Below are positions 1 through 8,464 of a DNA stretch of 64,000 bases, piece by piece; position 1 is the stretch's first letter, and each line of letters opens with the position of its first letter. This DNA comes from Paracraurococcus sp042666655 (lineage in GTDB: Bacteria; Pseudomonadota; Alphaproteobacteria; Acetobacterales; Acetobacteraceae). The DNA is taken from the NCBI RefSeq assembly GCF_042666655.1, contig NZ_JBHTDE010000002.1:992001-1056000 (forward strand). The letters run 5' to 3'. A program made the position numbers and the translations under genes. The notes under the pieces are model-generated. The model was not told the origin of the DNA. It did not search any database and saw only the letters and a program-made list of their open reading frames with translations.

Positions 1-998
1 GCGGTGTCGAGGTCGCGCGGCTGCGGCTGGAATTCCTTGACGTGGTAGGGGGAGGAGGGCGGCACCGGCTGCGCCGTCACCGTCCAGGCGCCCTCGTAGA
101 CCACCTGGTTGATGGCGTTGCGGTCGATCGCCAGCTCGAAGGCGGCGCGGACGCGCGGATCCTTGGCAAAGGGGCCGCCGGCCCGGGCGCCGTTGGCCAG
201 GTTCAGCGTGATGCTCTGGTAGCCCAGGCCATCATAGGCGACGACCTTCAGCCTGGGGTTCTTCTGCACCGTTTTGATGTCGTCCGGCTCGATGGTCTGC
301 ACCATCTCCAGCGACCCGGATTGCAGGTTGGCGAGGCGGACGGTGTTGTCCGGGATCGGCTGGTAGGTGATGCGCGGGATGGTGACGACCGGGGCGTTCC
401 AGTAGCCGGGGAAGCGCTCGACCACGATGCGGTCCTGGGCGACGCGCTCGACGAAGCGGTAGGGCCCGGCGCAGACCGGCTTCGTGCCGAAATTGCGCCC
501 CGCGGCTTCGGCCGCCTTGGGGGAGACGATCATCCCGGCCCGGTCGGTCAGCTGCGACAGGAAGGGGGCGGAGGGCGCCTTCAGCCGGATGCGGACCGTC
601 TTCGGGTCCACCACCTCGACCGCCTCCATGGTGTTGATCTCGCCGCGGCGGAAGCTGCCCTGCAGGGTCAGGTGCCGGTTCAGCGAATAGCGCACGGCTT
701 CGGCGTCCATCGGTTCGCCGTCGTGGAACCTTACCTCGTCCCGCAGCGTGATCAGCAGCGTCTTCGGGTCTTCCCAGCGGTAGCCGGTGGCCAGCTGCGG
801 GACGATCTCCAGCTTCTCGTTGATGTCGAAGAGCTTGTCGCAGAGCGCGGCGAAGACGATGCGGCCGACGAAGGTGCGGGCCAGCGTCGGGTCGAGGATG
901 TCGGGGTCCTCGCGCAGGCCGATGCGCAGGGTCTGGGCCTGTGCCGCGGCGGTCAGCGACAGCGCGGCGAGGGCGACGAGGGCGGTCTGGCGGATCAT
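1..998 (-). CDS. Peptide/nickel-type ABC transporter substrate-binding protein, C-terminus off the window
   Basis: Periplasmic receptor of solute-binding family 5, presumed to deliver an oligopeptide or similar ligand to an inner-membrane ABC importer. The ATG at 998 opens an Ala/Leu-rich Sec signal (MIRQTALVALAALSLTAAAQA). The mature part then reads LRIGLREDPDILDP, a usual start for dipeptide/oligopeptide receptors. About 332 codons are visible of a family length near 500-530, and the frame stays open to base 1, so the C-terminal third is missing only because the window ends. The start shares an ATGA overlap with the upstream ATPase gene, so it belongs to the same operon; permease genes would be expected beyond the left edge. 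The ligand cannot be read from the sequence. Confidence 0.88.
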   Translation of the reverse strand, partial: MIRQTALVALAALSLTAAAQAQTLRIGLREDPDILDPTLARTFVGRIVFAALCDKLFDINEKLEIVPQLATGYRWEDPKTLLITLRDEVRFHDGEPMDAEAVRYSLNRHLTLQGSFRRGEINTMEAVEVVDPKTVRIRLKAPSAPFLSQLTDRAGMIVSPKAAEAAGRNFGTKPVCAGPYRFVERVAQDRIVVERFPGYWNAPVVTIPRITYQPIPDNTVRLANLQSGSLEMVQTIEPDDIKTVQKNPRLKVVAYDGLGYQSITLNLANGARAGGPFAKDPRVRAAFELAIDRNAINQVVYEGAWTVTAQPVPPSSPYHVKEFQPQPRDLDT

Positions 999-2056
999 GC
1001 AATCACCCCGGTGTCTTCTGGTTGCGGCGCGGGCGCGCCGAAATAGGCCTGCAGCCGGCGCAGCCGGTCGCCGCCGGCATTGCGTTCGTGCAGCGCCGCG
1101 GCGGGCGGCAGGCGGTCCTGCAGGTGGCAGGCGGCGGAATGGTGGCTGCCGGCAAGCGCCGGCACATCCGTGCGGCACACCGCCTCGGCGAACGGACACC
1201 GGGTGTGGAAGCGGCAGCCCGCGGGCGGCGCGATCGGGCTCGGCGGGTCGCCCTCGATGGGCGCCGCACGGGCGCCATGGCCCGGCACCGCGGCCAGCAA
1301 GGCGCGGGTATAGGGATGCCGCGGCGCGCCGAAGACCTGCGCCGCCGGGCCCGCCTCGACGATGGTGCCGAGATACATCACCGCCACCCGGTCGGCGATG
1401 TGCCGCACCACGCCGAGGTCGTGGCTGATCAGCACGAAGGTCAGGCCGAGGTCGCGGATCAGGTCCTGCAGCAGGTTCACCACCTGCGCCTGGACCGAGA
1501 CGTCGAGCGCCGAGACCGGCTCGTCGCCGATGATCAGCTTCGGGCCGCTGGCGAGCGCCCGGGCGATGGCGATGCGTTGCCGCTGGCCGCCGCTGAACTC
1601 GTGCGGCCAGCGCCGCGCCGCCTCCGGCCGCAGCCCGACCCGTTCCAGCAGCTGCGCCACCTGGGCGCGTTCCGTCCCGCGCGGCACGACAGGGTGCAGC
1701 TTCAGCGGCTCGGCGATCGCGTCCTCCACCGTCATGCGCGGGTCGAGGCTGGCGAAGGGGTCCTGGAAGATCAGCTGCATGTCGCGCCGCCGCGCCCGCA
1801 GCGCCCGGGCCGAGAGCGCCCGCAGGTCCTCCCCCATGAAGCGCACCGCGCCGCGGTCGGGCTCGATCAGCCGCAGCGCCAGCCGGCCGAGGGTGGACTT
1901 GCCGCAGCCGCTCTCGCCGACGATCGCCAACACGCTGCCCTGCGGCACGGACAGCGAGACGCCATCCACCGCGCGCACCGCGCCGCGCGCCCGGCCGAGC
2001 GCGTCGCGCACCGGGAAATGCTTGGCCAGGTCGTCGAGCTCGAGGATCGCGCTCAT
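995..2056 (-). CDS. Oligopeptide/dipeptide ABC transporter ATPase, OppF/DppF type
   Basis: One of two cytoplasmic ATPases powering the importer encoded here (353 aa). Walker A GESGCGKS lies near residues 47-54, the Q-loop in LIFQDPFASLDP, the signature in FSGGQRQR and Walker B in LIIGDEP, followed by the switch His in LISHDLG. A C-terminal CRFHTRCPFAEAVC cysteine cluster is typical of Opp/Dpp ATPases. The frame is open further upstream to 2143, but ATG 2056 is chosen because it forms an ATGA overlap with the previous ATPase gene and gives the normal N-terminus (ILELDDLAKHFPV). It overlaps the receptor gene the same way at 995-998, which implies translational coupling. OppF versus DppF cannot be decided. 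Confidence 0.9.
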   Translation of the reverse strand: MSAILELDDLAKHFPVRDALGRARGAVRAVDGVSLSVPQGSVLAIVGESGCGKSTLGRLALRLIEPDRGAVRFMGEDLRALSARALRARRRDMQLIFQDPFASLDPRMTVEDAIAEPLKLHPVVPRGTERAQVAQLLERVGLRPEAARRWPHEFSGGQRQRIAIARALASGPKLIIGDEPVSALDVSVQAQVVNLLQDLIRDLGLTFVLISHDLGVVRHIADRVAVMYLGTIVEAGPAAQVFGAPRHPYTRALLAAVPGHGARAAPIEGDPPSPIAPPAGCRFHTRCPFAEAVCRTDVPALAGSHHSAACHLQDRLPPAAALHERNAGGDRLRRLQAYFGAPAPQPEDTGVIA

Positions 2057-3033
2057 GCCGCCAGCACCTGGTCGAGCGGCGCCCGCCAGCAGGCCGCGGC
2101 ATGGCCCGCGGCGACCTCGGCCAGCGGCGGCTGCGCCTCGCAATCCGCCGCGGCGAAGGGGCAGCGCGGGGCGAAGCGGCAGCCCGGCGGCGGGACGCGC
2201 AGGTCGGGCACCGTGCCCTCGATGCTGGCCAGCCGGCCGGCGCCGCCCTCGATTGAGGGCACCGCGCCGAGCAGGCCGACCGTGTAGGGATGCTCCGGCC
2301 GGGCGAAGATGGCAGCGGCCGGCGCGGCCTCGGCGATGCGGCCGGCATACATCACCGCGACCTGGTCGGCATGGTCGGCGACGACGCCGAGGTCATGGGT
2401 GATCAGCACCACCGCCGTCCCGGTCTCGCGCTTCAGCTCGTCGAGCAGCGACAGGATCTGCGCCTGCACGGTCACGTCCAATGCCGTGGTCGGCTCGTCG
2501 CAGATCAGCAGCCGCGGCCGGCACGCCAGCGCCATGGCGATCATCACCCGCTGCCGCATGCCGCCCGAGAGCTGGTGCGGATACTGCGCCGCGCGCCGCG
2601 CCGCCTCGGGGATGCGCACGCGGGCCAGCATCTCCACCGCCCGGTCCATCGCGGCGCGGGGCGACAGGCGCTCGTGCAGCCGCAGGGCTTCCGCCACCTG
2701 CTCGCCGGCGGTGAAGGCGGGGTTGAGGCTGGTCATCGGCTCCTGGAACACCATCGCCAGGTCGCGCCCGCGGCGGCCGGCCCAGGGGTCGCCGGGGTGG
2801 CCGAGCAATTCCTCCCCCAGCAAGCGGATGGCGCCGCCGAGCCGCACGTCGCGCGGCAGCAGCCCCATGATGGCGAGCGCCGTCACCGACTTGCCGCAGC
2901 CGCTCTCGCCGACGATGGCCAGCGTCTGCCCTGCGGCGACGCCGAAGGAGACCCCGTCCACCGCCCGCAACGGGCCGCGGTCGGTTGCGAACTCGATGCT
3001 GAGGCCGAGGACCTCGAGGACCGGCGGGGTCAT
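2053..3033 (-). CDS. Oligopeptide/dipeptide ABC transporter ATPase, OppD/DppD type
   Basis: Second ATPase of the importer (326 aa). Visible motifs are Walker A GESGCGKS near residues 42-49, Q-loop VFQEPMTSLNP, signature LSGGMRQR, Walker B LLICDEP followed by TTALDVTVQAQ, and the H-loop LITHDLG. The C-terminal CRFAPRCPFAAADC motif is the oligopeptide-transporter extension. The 'EPMTSLNP' and 'TVQAQIL' wording fits the D rather than the F subunit. ATG 3033 is used although the frame extends to 3423, because it overlaps the stop of the DUF1028 gene by ATGA and yields the standard N-terminus. Operon order is DUF1028 protein, D-type ATPase, F-type ATPase, receptor. Confidence 0.9.
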   Translation of the reverse strand: MTPPVLEVLGLSIEFATDRGPLRAVDGVSFGVAAGQTLAIVGESGCGKSVTALAIMGLLPRDVRLGGAIRLLGEELLGHPGDPWAGRRGRDLAMVFQEPMTSLNPAFTAGEQVAEALRLHERLSPRAAMDRAVEMLARVRIPEAARRAAQYPHQLSGGMRQRVMIAMALACRPRLLICDEPTTALDVTVQAQILSLLDELKRETGTAVVLITHDLGVVADHADQVAVMYAGRIAEAAPAAAIFARPEHPYTVGLLGAVPSIEGGAGRLASIEGTVPDLRVPPPGCRFAPRCPFAAADCEAQPPLAEVAAGHAAACWRAPLDQVLAA

Positions 3034-3731
3034 GCGCGGGTCGCGGCCGCGATGGCGGCATCGATCACCGCGCGGTCGAAGACGCCGGGATGGTCGCGGC
3101 CGGGCAGGAAGCGGCGGAGGTGCACGTAGCGCCGCTGTGCCACCGCATGCAGCCGGCGCAATTCGGCCAGCGGGTCGGGGTGGTCGTCGGTGCGGATGTC
3201 GAGGTCGGGCCAGGGGTCGCGGCTGGCCACCTGCAGCGCCGCAGACTGCTTGCCGCGCCTGTCGCCGCCGGCGGCCTCGCCGGCCTCCAGCGCGCTGATC
3301 AGCCGCAGCGCCATGGGCTGGCCGGCATGGGCGAGGAAGGCCTCCAGCGTCGCCTCGACCACGCACGGCCCGGCCAGCATGTTGCCGGCGACCGAGACGT
3401 CCGCCGCCGCCACGCCGCCACACCAGGGCAGGCAGGCGGCGCCGGTATGCCGCGCCATGCGGCCGTCTGCGGCCAGGATATGCAGTTGCCGGTGGTCGCG
3501 CCCGGCATCGGCCGCAATGAGGGCTTGCAGCGCCTGCTCCGGCGCTTCGCCGGCACGCAGCCGGGCCAGCCCGTCCGGGGCGTAGAGCGGATTGACCAGG
3601 GCCTGGGTGGCGACGGCGCCGACCCCGCCCTCGACCCGCGGGCAGACCGCGCCGACCGCGAAGAAGCGGGTGGCGACGGCGACGCCGAGCTCACCCGTCT
3701 GCGGGTCGCGTGCCAGGAGGGACCAGGTCAT
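3030..3731 (-). CDS. DUF1028 family protein (putative Ntn-type hydrolase)
   Basis: A 233-aa DUF1028 protein starting MTWSLLARDPQTGELG, the usual family opening. From memory the family is placed with N-terminal-nucleophile hydrolases; Thr2 would be the nucleophile after removal of Met1, which is inference. Other family blocks are VGAVATQALVNPLYAPDGL, the middle GNMLAGPCVV and LEAGEAAGGDRRGKQSAAL. ATG 3731 is chosen over the longer frame (to 4025) because residues upstream are Arg/Pro/Ser-rich noise. It is the first gene of the peptide ABC operon and overlaps the first ATPase by 4 bases, suggesting it processes the imported compound. A second member lies at 25539-26195. Confidence 0.85.
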   Translation of the reverse strand: MTWSLLARDPQTGELGVAVATRFFAVGAVCPRVEGGVGAVATQALVNPLYAPDGLARLRAGEAPEQALQALIAADAGRDHRQLHILAADGRMARHTGAACLPWCGGVAAADVSVAGNMLAGPCVVEATLEAFLAHAGQPMALRLISALEAGEAAGGDRRGKQSAALQVASRDPWPDLDIRTDDHPDPLAELRRLHAVAQRRYVHLRRFLPGRDHPGVFDRAVIDAAIAAATRA

Positions 3732-3810
3732 GGACGGAGCCTGCCATGCCGGCCCCGTGGCGCAAGGGGAGGCAAGCCGGCAAATCGGCCCGCGGCGCGG
3801 GCCGCTGCCT

Positions 3811-4599
3811 TCAGCGGTGGCGGCGTGGCGCGGCCTTGCGCAGCGGGGCCAAGCCCTGCGGCTCGAAGGCGACCGGTTGGGCGGCGAAGCCGGTGCCGAC
3901 CGGCATCTCGGCCAGTTGCTCGAAGCGCAGGCTGCGCTCCAGCGGCTTGGCGGCGGCATAGACCGGGGCGTCGTCGCCGGCCGGGCGGTTGTAGATGAAG
4001 CCGTAGGTCGGATAGGTCCGGCCATAGGCCTGGTCGCTATGGCCGACCTGCACCTTCACCGCGGTCCAGTCGTTGTTGTCGGAGACATCGACGACGCTGA
4101 CGTTGTGCATGACCGAGCCCTTGCGGATGCCCGGGCCGCCCCAGTTGGCGTGGTCGATCAGCACCTGCCGGTCGTTCAGCACGCGGCCGACCACCGCGAC
4201 ATGGCCGCGGGCCATGCCGCCGCTGCTGCGGAAGGCCATGACCGAGCCCGGTTCCGGCTGGTTGCCGCGGCGATAGCTGCCGGCGGCATTGTGCCACCAG
4301 TCGCCGCCATTGCCGGAGATCGCCATGCCGGTGACGCTGCGGGCATAAGGGACGCAAGAGATGCCGCCACCCCAGCCGGAGACGGTCGCATGGCTCCGGG
4401 TGCGACGGGGACCCTTGGCATGGCGGCGGCCGCTGCGCACGGCGGCCTGCCTGAGTCCGGCCTTGTGCGACTGGGCGGAATGCGGGGCCTTCGTGGTGTA
4501 ACCGGGGTCCTGCTTGGTCCGGGCGGCCTCGGCGTCGGTCGCAGTCGCGACGCCGCCCAGCAAGGCACAGACGGCCAAAGTCGTCCCAGTGACGCGCAT
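3811..4599 (-). CDS. Secreted CHAP-domain protein (putative peptidoglycan amidase/endopeptidase)
   Basis: A 262-aa exported protein. Residues 1-25 form a signal peptide (MRVTGTTLAVCALLGGVATATDAEA). A basic linker rich in His, Arg and Ser runs to about residue 75, then a CHAP domain follows. The catalytic Cys is likely Cys82 in GISCVPYARS, the His is His133 in ARGHVAVV, and the third polar residue is probably Asn152 in DHANWGG. CHAP domains cleave peptide cross-links or amide bonds in peptidoglycan. The C-terminal 60 residues (after YPTYGFIYNRPAG) resemble no domain I know. It stands alone, transcribed toward the ABC operon, with a 339-base leader region. The target bond is not predictable; a glutathionylspermidine-type role is a less likely alternative. 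Confidence 0.82.
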   Translation of the reverse strand: MRVTGTTLAVCALLGGVATATDAEAARTKQDPGYTTKAPHSAQSHKAGLRQAAVRSGRRHAKGPRRTRSHATVSGWGGGISCVPYARSVTGMAISGNGGDWWHNAAGSYRRGNQPEPGSVMAFRSSGGMARGHVAVVGRVLNDRQVLIDHANWGGPGIRKGSVMHNVSVVDVSDNNDWTAVKVQVGHSDQAYGRTYPTYGFIYNRPAGDDAPVYAAAKPLERSLRFEQLAEMPVGTGFAAQPVAFEPQGLAPLRKAAPRRHR

Positions 4600-4938
4600 G
4601 AAAAACCAGCCCCCTTGCAGCCCCCGTCATCCCCCCCGGCCGAAGCCGCACACCGTGTCTGTGCGCTGGCTCACGTCGTCGGGAGGCACGCTCTGAAATC
4701 TGGGGTAACAAGGCAGGGGTAAATGGAACAACCCGCTGCGGCGCAACAAGGGGAAACAAGCGGTGATTCGTCAGATCACGCGCCGCTTACCGGTCCGTGA
4801 ACGGACCATCGTCCTAGCTTTTAAGGCCATCAGACGTCATGCAACAGTGTGGTGGCAGAAATGCAACGCATGCATGCTGGCGACCGCCATGGCGGATTCG
4901 GCTGGGGCCGACGAGATGTCACGCCGGCCCCGTCCGGC
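4600..4938. other. Intergenic region upstream of the CHAP gene
   Basis: No ORF here has coding character. The frames open across it are shadows of the RidA gene or low-complexity reading. It must contain the CHAP promoter on the minus strand and the 3' end of the RidA transcript. AT-richer patches occur around 4695-4730 and 4810-4850. The one clear structure is the perfect inverted repeat at 4792-4807. Confidence 0.5.
4792..4807. repeat. Perfect 7-bp inverted repeat, operator- or hairpin-like
   Basis: GGTCCGT, then GA, then ACGGACC: a perfect palindromic pair with a 2-base centre. It lies about 190 bases upstream of the CHAP start and 130 bases downstream of the RidA stop. No T-run follows on either strand, so a protein-binding site is as likely as an RNA hairpin. 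Confidence 0.35.
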
Positions 4939-5289
4939 TCAGCGGCAGGCGGTGATCATGATCTCGACCAGGTGGCGCGGGTCGGCCATTTCGGCCTGCA
5001 CGCAGGCGCGTGCCGGGCGGCCGTCCTCGCCAAGCCACTTCACCCAGACCTTGTTCATGGTGTCGCGGTCGGTGATCCGCTTCAGCCAGATCTGGGCGGT
5101 CAGCAGCCGGGTCTTGTCGGTGCCGTTGTTCTCCAGCGCCGCGTCGATCTTGGCGATGACTTCCTCGGTCTGGCCGGTGATGTCCTTGCTGAGGTCATCG
5201 GCGGTGATGCCGGCCAGATAGACGAAGTTGTGGTACTCGACCGAGGTCGAGAGGATGGGGTTGCTGCCCTGGCGGGTGATCTTGGACAT
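4939..5289 (-). CDS. RidA/YjgF/YER057c family protein
   Basis: A 116-aa RidA-superfamily protein. Family members are small trimeric cytosolic proteins; true RidA deaminates reactive enamine/imine intermediates from PLP enzymes. Visible blocks are VEYHNFVYLAGITADD near the start, the central EEVIAKIDAALENNGTDKTRLLTAQIWL, and the C-terminal block with PARACVQAEMADP, which contains the conserved Arg-Cys that binds the carboxylate of the substrate in RidA, followed by a Glu. Length is close to the usual 115-130. A good ribosome site (GGAGAGG) lies 7 bases before ATG 5289. It is not in an operon, so the substrate subclass is open. Confidence 0.87.
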   Translation of the reverse strand: MSKITRQGSNPILSTSVEYHNFVYLAGITADDLSKDITGQTEEVIAKIDAALENNGTDKTRLLTAQIWLKRITDRDTMNKVWVKWLGEDGRPARACVQAEMADPRHLVEIMITACR

Positions 5290-6164
5290 GGCGGGACCTC
5301 TCCGTTGCGGATCGGGCGGTTCTAGACCGAAAGGGTGGAGGCGTCATCCTGGGGGGGCGGCGATCGGTCCGGTGTTCCCCTTGGGGAGTTCCCCGATGCC
5401 TCCTGGAGTCTGCGCGAGGTCGCGGCGCGACGGGCCGTGCACCCCCGTCTTGCCGGTGCTTTCCGCGGATCCGTTATTCGCCGGACGGTCCCTGGCGCTG
5501 TGCTTGACACGGTGGCGCAGCCCGGATCGCCTGACGATCCTGGTGCCGGCCTGGCTTCAGGTCGCCGGCTGTCCGGCGGGCCGGTCGGGGCCGTAAATGG
5601 TGGCCCGCGACGGCAGGCCTTCGATGCCGCGCGGGATCTGGCGCCTGCCGCCGCCGATCCCCTTGGTGCGGAGTAGCCGGGTGCGGCCGGTGCGGCCCCT
5701 CGCTTGCCACGTTCGTCGCCGTTCTCGGCAGCCGATGGCTGCCGTCGTCGGGCCGGCATTGCGCCCGTTCCGTTCGCGGCACGGCACGTGCTCGACGCGA
5801 TCGAGCGTCCGGTGCTCCTCCCGGCCGGCCTGCGCCCGGTGGGGAGGGGGTCCGTCGTCCCTTCGGCACCGCGCCCTCATCCACCGACCGCATGCCCCCG
5901 CCATCCTGCGCCGGCGCGATCGAGGGACAAAAATCGGCCAACCATCGGCAACAAGATCGCAATTATAACGATAAATGAAATCAGCGCTTCCCGTTTTGGG
6001 ATGCCGCTTCATCGCATGGGCGCGTTTATTTCGGCAATCAACGAGATATACTAATCGCGACTGCTTCAGATATTGCGGTCTTCTTCCAGGACGACCCTTA
6101 GGCTATCATTTTGGTCGGTGGCTGCCGGGTCCATGCAGTTCAAGAACAAGGTCCTGTTTCCTGC
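5290..6164. other. 875-base gene-poor stretch with an AT-richer right end
   Basis: Between the divergent RidA and ATP-grasp genes I find no convincing gene. The open frames (for example minus-strand 5322-5759 and 5557-6012) are Arg/Pro/Gly-rich, overlap one another and lack family motifs. From about 5930 the base composition falls well below that of the neighbours ('aattataacgataaatgaaatc' lies here), up to about 6180, so this half probably holds the promoter of the downstream gene or a foreign joint. The left part (5310-5920) could be decayed coding sequence. Confidence 0.5.
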
Positions 6165-7142
6165 ATGGATATTTCCGCTGATGATGGCAGTGACTCCCCC
6201 AGACTGACGTCGCTGCGGCCATCGCTTGTGCCCGGGGCCGTGGCTCTGCCGTCATTCGGTCTCAGGACCCTTTTTTCGAGGGTCGTGCAGGCGGTCCCAC
6301 CGTTGCAGCGGCTGCGGGAGGCGCGTCGCCTGCGGCGACGGATGCGCGCCGCACTCGGCTACGAGCCGAATTTCAATCGTCCGCGAACCTTCAACGAGAA
6401 GGTCGCCTGGCGGATCCTGCACGACCGCAACCCGCTGATCGCGCTGACCACCGACAAGCTGGCGGTGCGTCGGTATGTCGCGGCGAAGGCGTCCCCCGAC
6501 ATCCTGGTGCCGCTGCTCGGCACCTGGGACCGTGCCGAGGCGATCGACTGGGCCGCGCTGCCGCCCCGCTTCGTGTTGAAGGCGAGCCACGGCTGGAACA
6601 TGAACCTGCTGGTCCATGACAAGGCCGCGGTCGACCGCGACGCCGCGCTCGCCACCGCGGCGGGGTGGCTCCGGCACAACCATGCCGCGGCGACGGGCGA
6701 GTGGGGCTACCGGGACATCCAGCCCCGGCTGCTGGCCGAGACCATGCTGCTGGACGAGGCCGGCGAGATCCCGGCCGACCTGAAATTCTACGTCTTCAAC
6801 GGCCGGATGCGCCTGCTGCGCGTGCATACCGGCCGCTTCGGCGACCATCGGATCACCTTCTTCGACCGGGCCATGCACCCCCTGCCGGTCAACCAGATCC
6901 ATCCCGCCGACCCAGACTGGTCACCGCCGCCCGGGATCACCGAGGCGATGCGGCTGGCGGAACGGCTGGGCGCCGACTTCGACTTCGCCCGCGTCGATCT
7001 CTATCTCGCACTCGGCCGGTTCTGGTTCGGCGAGATCACCCATTATGACGGCAACGCCACCGTCGCCTATGAGCCGTGCAGCTACGACCGGATCATCGGC
7101 GACATGTGGCAATTGCCCGGATCGGCCGCCCGCGAGGCCTGA
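6165..7142 (+). CDS. TupA-like ATP-grasp protein (polysaccharide-associated)
   Basis: A 325-aa member of the TupA-like ATPgrasp family, whose founder makes teichuronopeptide; other members sit in capsule and exopolysaccharide clusters. The family opening FNEKVAWRILHDRNPLIALTTDKLAVRRYV is near residue 75, followed by FVLKASHGWNMNLLV (nucleotide-binding loop), LLAETMLLDE and DLKFYVFNGRMRLLRVHTGRFGDH. The end carries FDFARVDLYLALGRFWFGEITHYDGN with the metal-binding acidic residues. The frame opens at a TTG at 6111, but ATG 6165 is the first plausible start; no strong ribosome site is seen. It lies alone next to an AT-richer gap with no glycosyltransferase neighbour, which suggests transfer or a displaced cell-surface gene. 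Confidence 0.8.
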   Translation: MDISADDGSDSPRLTSLRPSLVPGAVALPSFGLRTLFSRVVQAVPPLQRLREARRLRRRMRAALGYEPNFNRPRTFNEKVAWRILHDRNPLIALTTDKLAVRRYVAAKASPDILVPLLGTWDRAEAIDWAALPPRFVLKASHGWNMNLLVHDKAAVDRDAALATAAGWLRHNHAAATGEWGYRDIQPRLLAETMLLDEAGEIPADLKFYVFNGRMRLLRVHTGRFGDHRITFFDRAMHPLPVNQIHPADPDWSPPPGITEAMRLAERLGADFDFARVDLYLALGRFWFGEITHYDGNATVAYEPCSYDRIIGDMWQLPGSAAREA

Positions 7143-7145
7143 TCA

Positions 7146-7169
7146 CCCTGCCGATCGGGTGGGGCAGGG
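7146..7169 (+). terminator. Possible stem-loop terminator after the ATP-grasp gene
   Basis: CCCTGCC (7146-7152) and GGCAGGG (7163-7169) form a perfect 7-bp stem with a 10-base loop, four bases after the stop codon. No T-tract follows, so termination is only suggested by position. Confidence 0.35.
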
Positions 7170-7354
7170 AGGCAGCCGATGCGGCATTGAATGCTTGCCG
7201 TGCGGCCGAACCGCATGGCCGGCCAGGGCGGGAATGCCGGAGCGGGCGGTCGGTGGCGGCATCGGCCGTGGTTCCGCGGGACGCAGGCCGACCCATCCGG
7301 CAGCCACCGCGGGACGGTCCTCCGCCGATCGCCCCTTGTCGTCGCGGCGGATCC

Positions 7355-8335
7355 TCACGCCACCGCGTAGCTGCTGCCCGACGCCGCGGCGCCGATCATC
7401 GTCTCGAACACCGAGACGCCATGGATGGCATCGGCCAGCGGCAGCGGATAGGCCGGGCCGCCGGCCGCCGCCGCGGCGAAGGCGGCGAGCTCCGCCGCCT
7501 CGATGTCCAGCCTGGGATAATCCTTCGTCCAGGCCTCCCCCGCGCCGGGGACGGGAACGAAAACCAGCTGCTGCTGGCCGCGCATCTCGAGCGAGCCGCG
7601 GGTGCCAAAGAGCGCGACGCGCCAGGCCTGCGGCGCCAGCGACAGGGTGGCGAAGGTGCAGGTAGCCCCCGATTCGAAGCGTGCCAGCATCGCCGTGGTG
7701 TCGTCCACATGCGGCGAGACCCGGCGCAGCGACTGCACCGTCACCTCGGCGAAGCGGCCCATCAGGCAGATCAGCATGTCCACCATGTGGATTCCCATGC
7801 CGCCCATGCCGCCGAGCGGGCTCTCCGCGCGGTCGGCGCGCCACATGCCTTCCGTCCAGGCCGCGGCGGCGGGGCCGCTGATATGCCCCTCGGCATGCAG
7901 CACCGTCCCCAGCGCGCCTTCGGCCAGCAGCCGCTGCATCTCGGCGGTCGCCGGCAGGAAGCGGCGGTTGTGGCCGAGCGCCAGGACGACGCCGGCCGCC
8001 TGGCAGGCGGCGACCGCTGCCTCGGCGCTGGCCTTGCTCAGGGTGAAGGGCTTCTCGACGAAGACATGTTTCCCAAGCTTCGCCGCGGCGACGACCTGCT
8101 CGGCATGCTGCTTGTGCGGGGTGGCGAGGACGATCGCCTCGACCTCGGGGTCGGCCAGCACCGCCGCGAACCCGTCATGCAGGCGGATGCCCTGCTCGGC
8201 CGCCCAGTCGCGCGCCTTGGACGGCGTGCCGGTGCAGCCGGCGACGAAGCGGATGCCCGCATCGTTATTCCGCTGCACGCTGTCCACCAGCACGCGGCCC
8301 CAGCGGCCCATGCCCACGATCCCGGCCTTCAGCAT
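7355..8335 (-). CDS. Gfo/Idh/MocA family NAD(P)-dependent oxidoreductase
   Basis: A 326-aa sugar/inositol-dehydrogenase-type oxidoreductase. The N-terminal Rossmann fold starts KAGIVGMGRWGRVLVDS (GxGxxG variant). The family hallmark EKPF is in GKHVFVEKPFTLS near residue 100, and GHNRRFLPA follows. The C-terminal alpha/beta domain carries GGMGGMGIHMVDMLI, the usual active-site segment with a catalytic His-Xaa3-Asp-like arrangement. ATG 8335 is taken because the longer frame (to 9091) is the antisense of the adjacent Bug gene. It is divergent from the Bug receptor gene at 8465 with 129 bases between, so the two may share a promoter region. The substrate is unknown. Confidence 0.87.
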   Translation of the reverse strand: MLKAGIVGMGRWGRVLVDSVQRNNDAGIRFVAGCTGTPSKARDWAAEQGIRLHDGFAAVLADPEVEAIVLATPHKQHAEQVVAAAKLGKHVFVEKPFTLSKASAEAAVAACQAAGVVLALGHNRRFLPATAEMQRLLAEGALGTVLHAEGHISGPAAAAWTEGMWRADRAESPLGGMGGMGIHMVDMLICLMGRFAEVTVQSLRRVSPHVDDTTAMLARFESGATCTFATLSLAPQAWRVALFGTRGSLEMRGQQQLVFVPVPGAGEAWTKDYPRLDIEAAELAAFAAAAAGGPAYPLPLADAIHGVSVFETMIGAAASGSSYAVA

Positions 8336-8464
8336 GATCCCCGCTTCCCTCGACGCCCAGGCGTCAGGGTAGCCGCCGCGGTGCCGGCTGGGCAGCCCCG
8401 CCGCGGGCGGTTCCCCTCGGGCGGCTTTCCTGCTTCGATCCCGGAAAACGGGGGAGGAAGACCG

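Noticed and set aside
5557..6012. Minus-strand frame ending with a phrase like a small terminase subunit (IPRGIEGLPSRATIYG)
   Set aside because: Only about a dozen residues look familiar, the rest is Arg-rich and unsupported, and no phage gene is near. At most a decayed trace.
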